A DNA stretch of 13,406 nucleotides from Nitrososphaerota archaeon (GTDB taxonomy: Archaea > Thermoproteota > Nitrososphaeria > Nitrososphaerales > JAHFOH01). This document shows, in pieces, positions 13,272-13,406 of the stretch. The notes under the pieces are model-generated. The model searched no databases. It saw nothing but the letters and a program-made list of their open reading frames with translations, and was not told the origin of the DNA. How positions within the stretch are numbered: position 1 is the first letter of the stretch; the number at the start of each line of letters is the position of its first letter. Location: positions 1-13,406 of the forward strand of contig JAHFOH010000015.1 in NCBI GenBank assembly GCA_023266955.1, in the 5' to 3' direction. The position numbers and the translations under genes were made by a program.

Positions 13272-13406
13272 TTATGGGATGAAAGAACGCAATAGGATGT
13301 AGAACAACGAAGAGATTATGGCGCTTGCCGGGATAGTCAAGATCCAAGCCCAAACAATTCTCCTTGCAACTCCCCACCTAACGGCAGAAAGTCTTCGAGT
13401 GCTGCC
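13272..13406 (-). CDS. PiT-family phosphate permease, C-terminal fragment
   Basis: Only the last 44 codons are in the window; the 5' part lies beyond the right edge. The frame reads STRRLSAVRWGVARRIVWAW then ILTIPASAIISSLFYILL, followed by a short tail RSFIP and a TAA stop. This is the conserved C-terminal end of Pit/PitA inorganic phosphate transporters: a positively charged loop with WGVARRIV, followed by the last membrane helix with IPASA. The adjacent DUF47 gene is the usual partner of this family, which strengthens the call. The ion coupled to phosphate uptake cannot be judged from this fragment. Confidence 0.85.
   Translation of the reverse strand, partial: GSTRRLSAVRWGVARRIVWAWILTIPASAIISSLFYILLRSFIP

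Noticed and set aside
1..13406. CRISPR arrays, insertion sequences, toxin-antitoxin or other defence genes
   Set aside because: No regularly spaced repeats, terminal inverted repeats, transposase or defence-type domains were seen; the window is mostly conserved metabolic and transport genes.

Overview
The window looks like a piece of an archaeal chromosome. The evidence is a deoxyhypusine synthase, AT-rich TATA-type boxes about 28-30 nt upstream of several start codons (a leaderless pattern), a tRNA-Cys with a 15-nt intron at the canonical 37/38 position, and a short archaeal-type DUF5679 protein. The gene content suggests a TACK-group archaeon (Thermoproteota in the broad sense, perhaps a Nitrososphaeria or Bathyarchaeia relative). 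That placement is inference, as no rRNA gene is present.

Left part (1-7669): purine salvage and transport. A 3'-truncated adenine deaminase gene (minus strand) is divergent from deoxyhypusine synthase. Only 62 bp separate them, and this gap holds one TATA-like box and two inverted-repeat elements. Next comes a minus-strand substrate-binding protein of the BMP family with a twin-arginine signal. Divergent from it is a tight three-gene operon encoding a double-NBD ABC ATPase and two BMP-type permeases. Together these look like a complete purine base or nucleoside importer beside a cytosolic adenine deaminase.

Middle part (7670-10516): a membrane pyrophosphatase with the lysine signature of the K+-independent, proton-pumping class, then a 76-aa stand-alone RAM (Lrp/AsnC ligand-binding) protein, then a non-protein region of 369 bp. 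That region carries nested inverted repeats, the intron-containing tRNA-Cys(GCA), and a repeated ATGCGTTTTTT motif.

Right part (10517-13406): a 50-aa DUF5679 protein, an unrecognised 102-aa helical protein, cysteinyl-tRNA synthetase (about 750 bp from its cognate tRNA gene), a DUF47/PhoU-like Pit accessory protein, and the C-terminal end of a PiT-type phosphate permease entering on the minus strand. Every protein gene except the 102-aa one can be placed in a known family. I see no mobile element, CRISPR array or defence system. The most distinctive signals are regulatory: the ade/dys divergent promoter, the apparently missing start codon of the ABC ATPase, and the structured region around tRNA-Cys.
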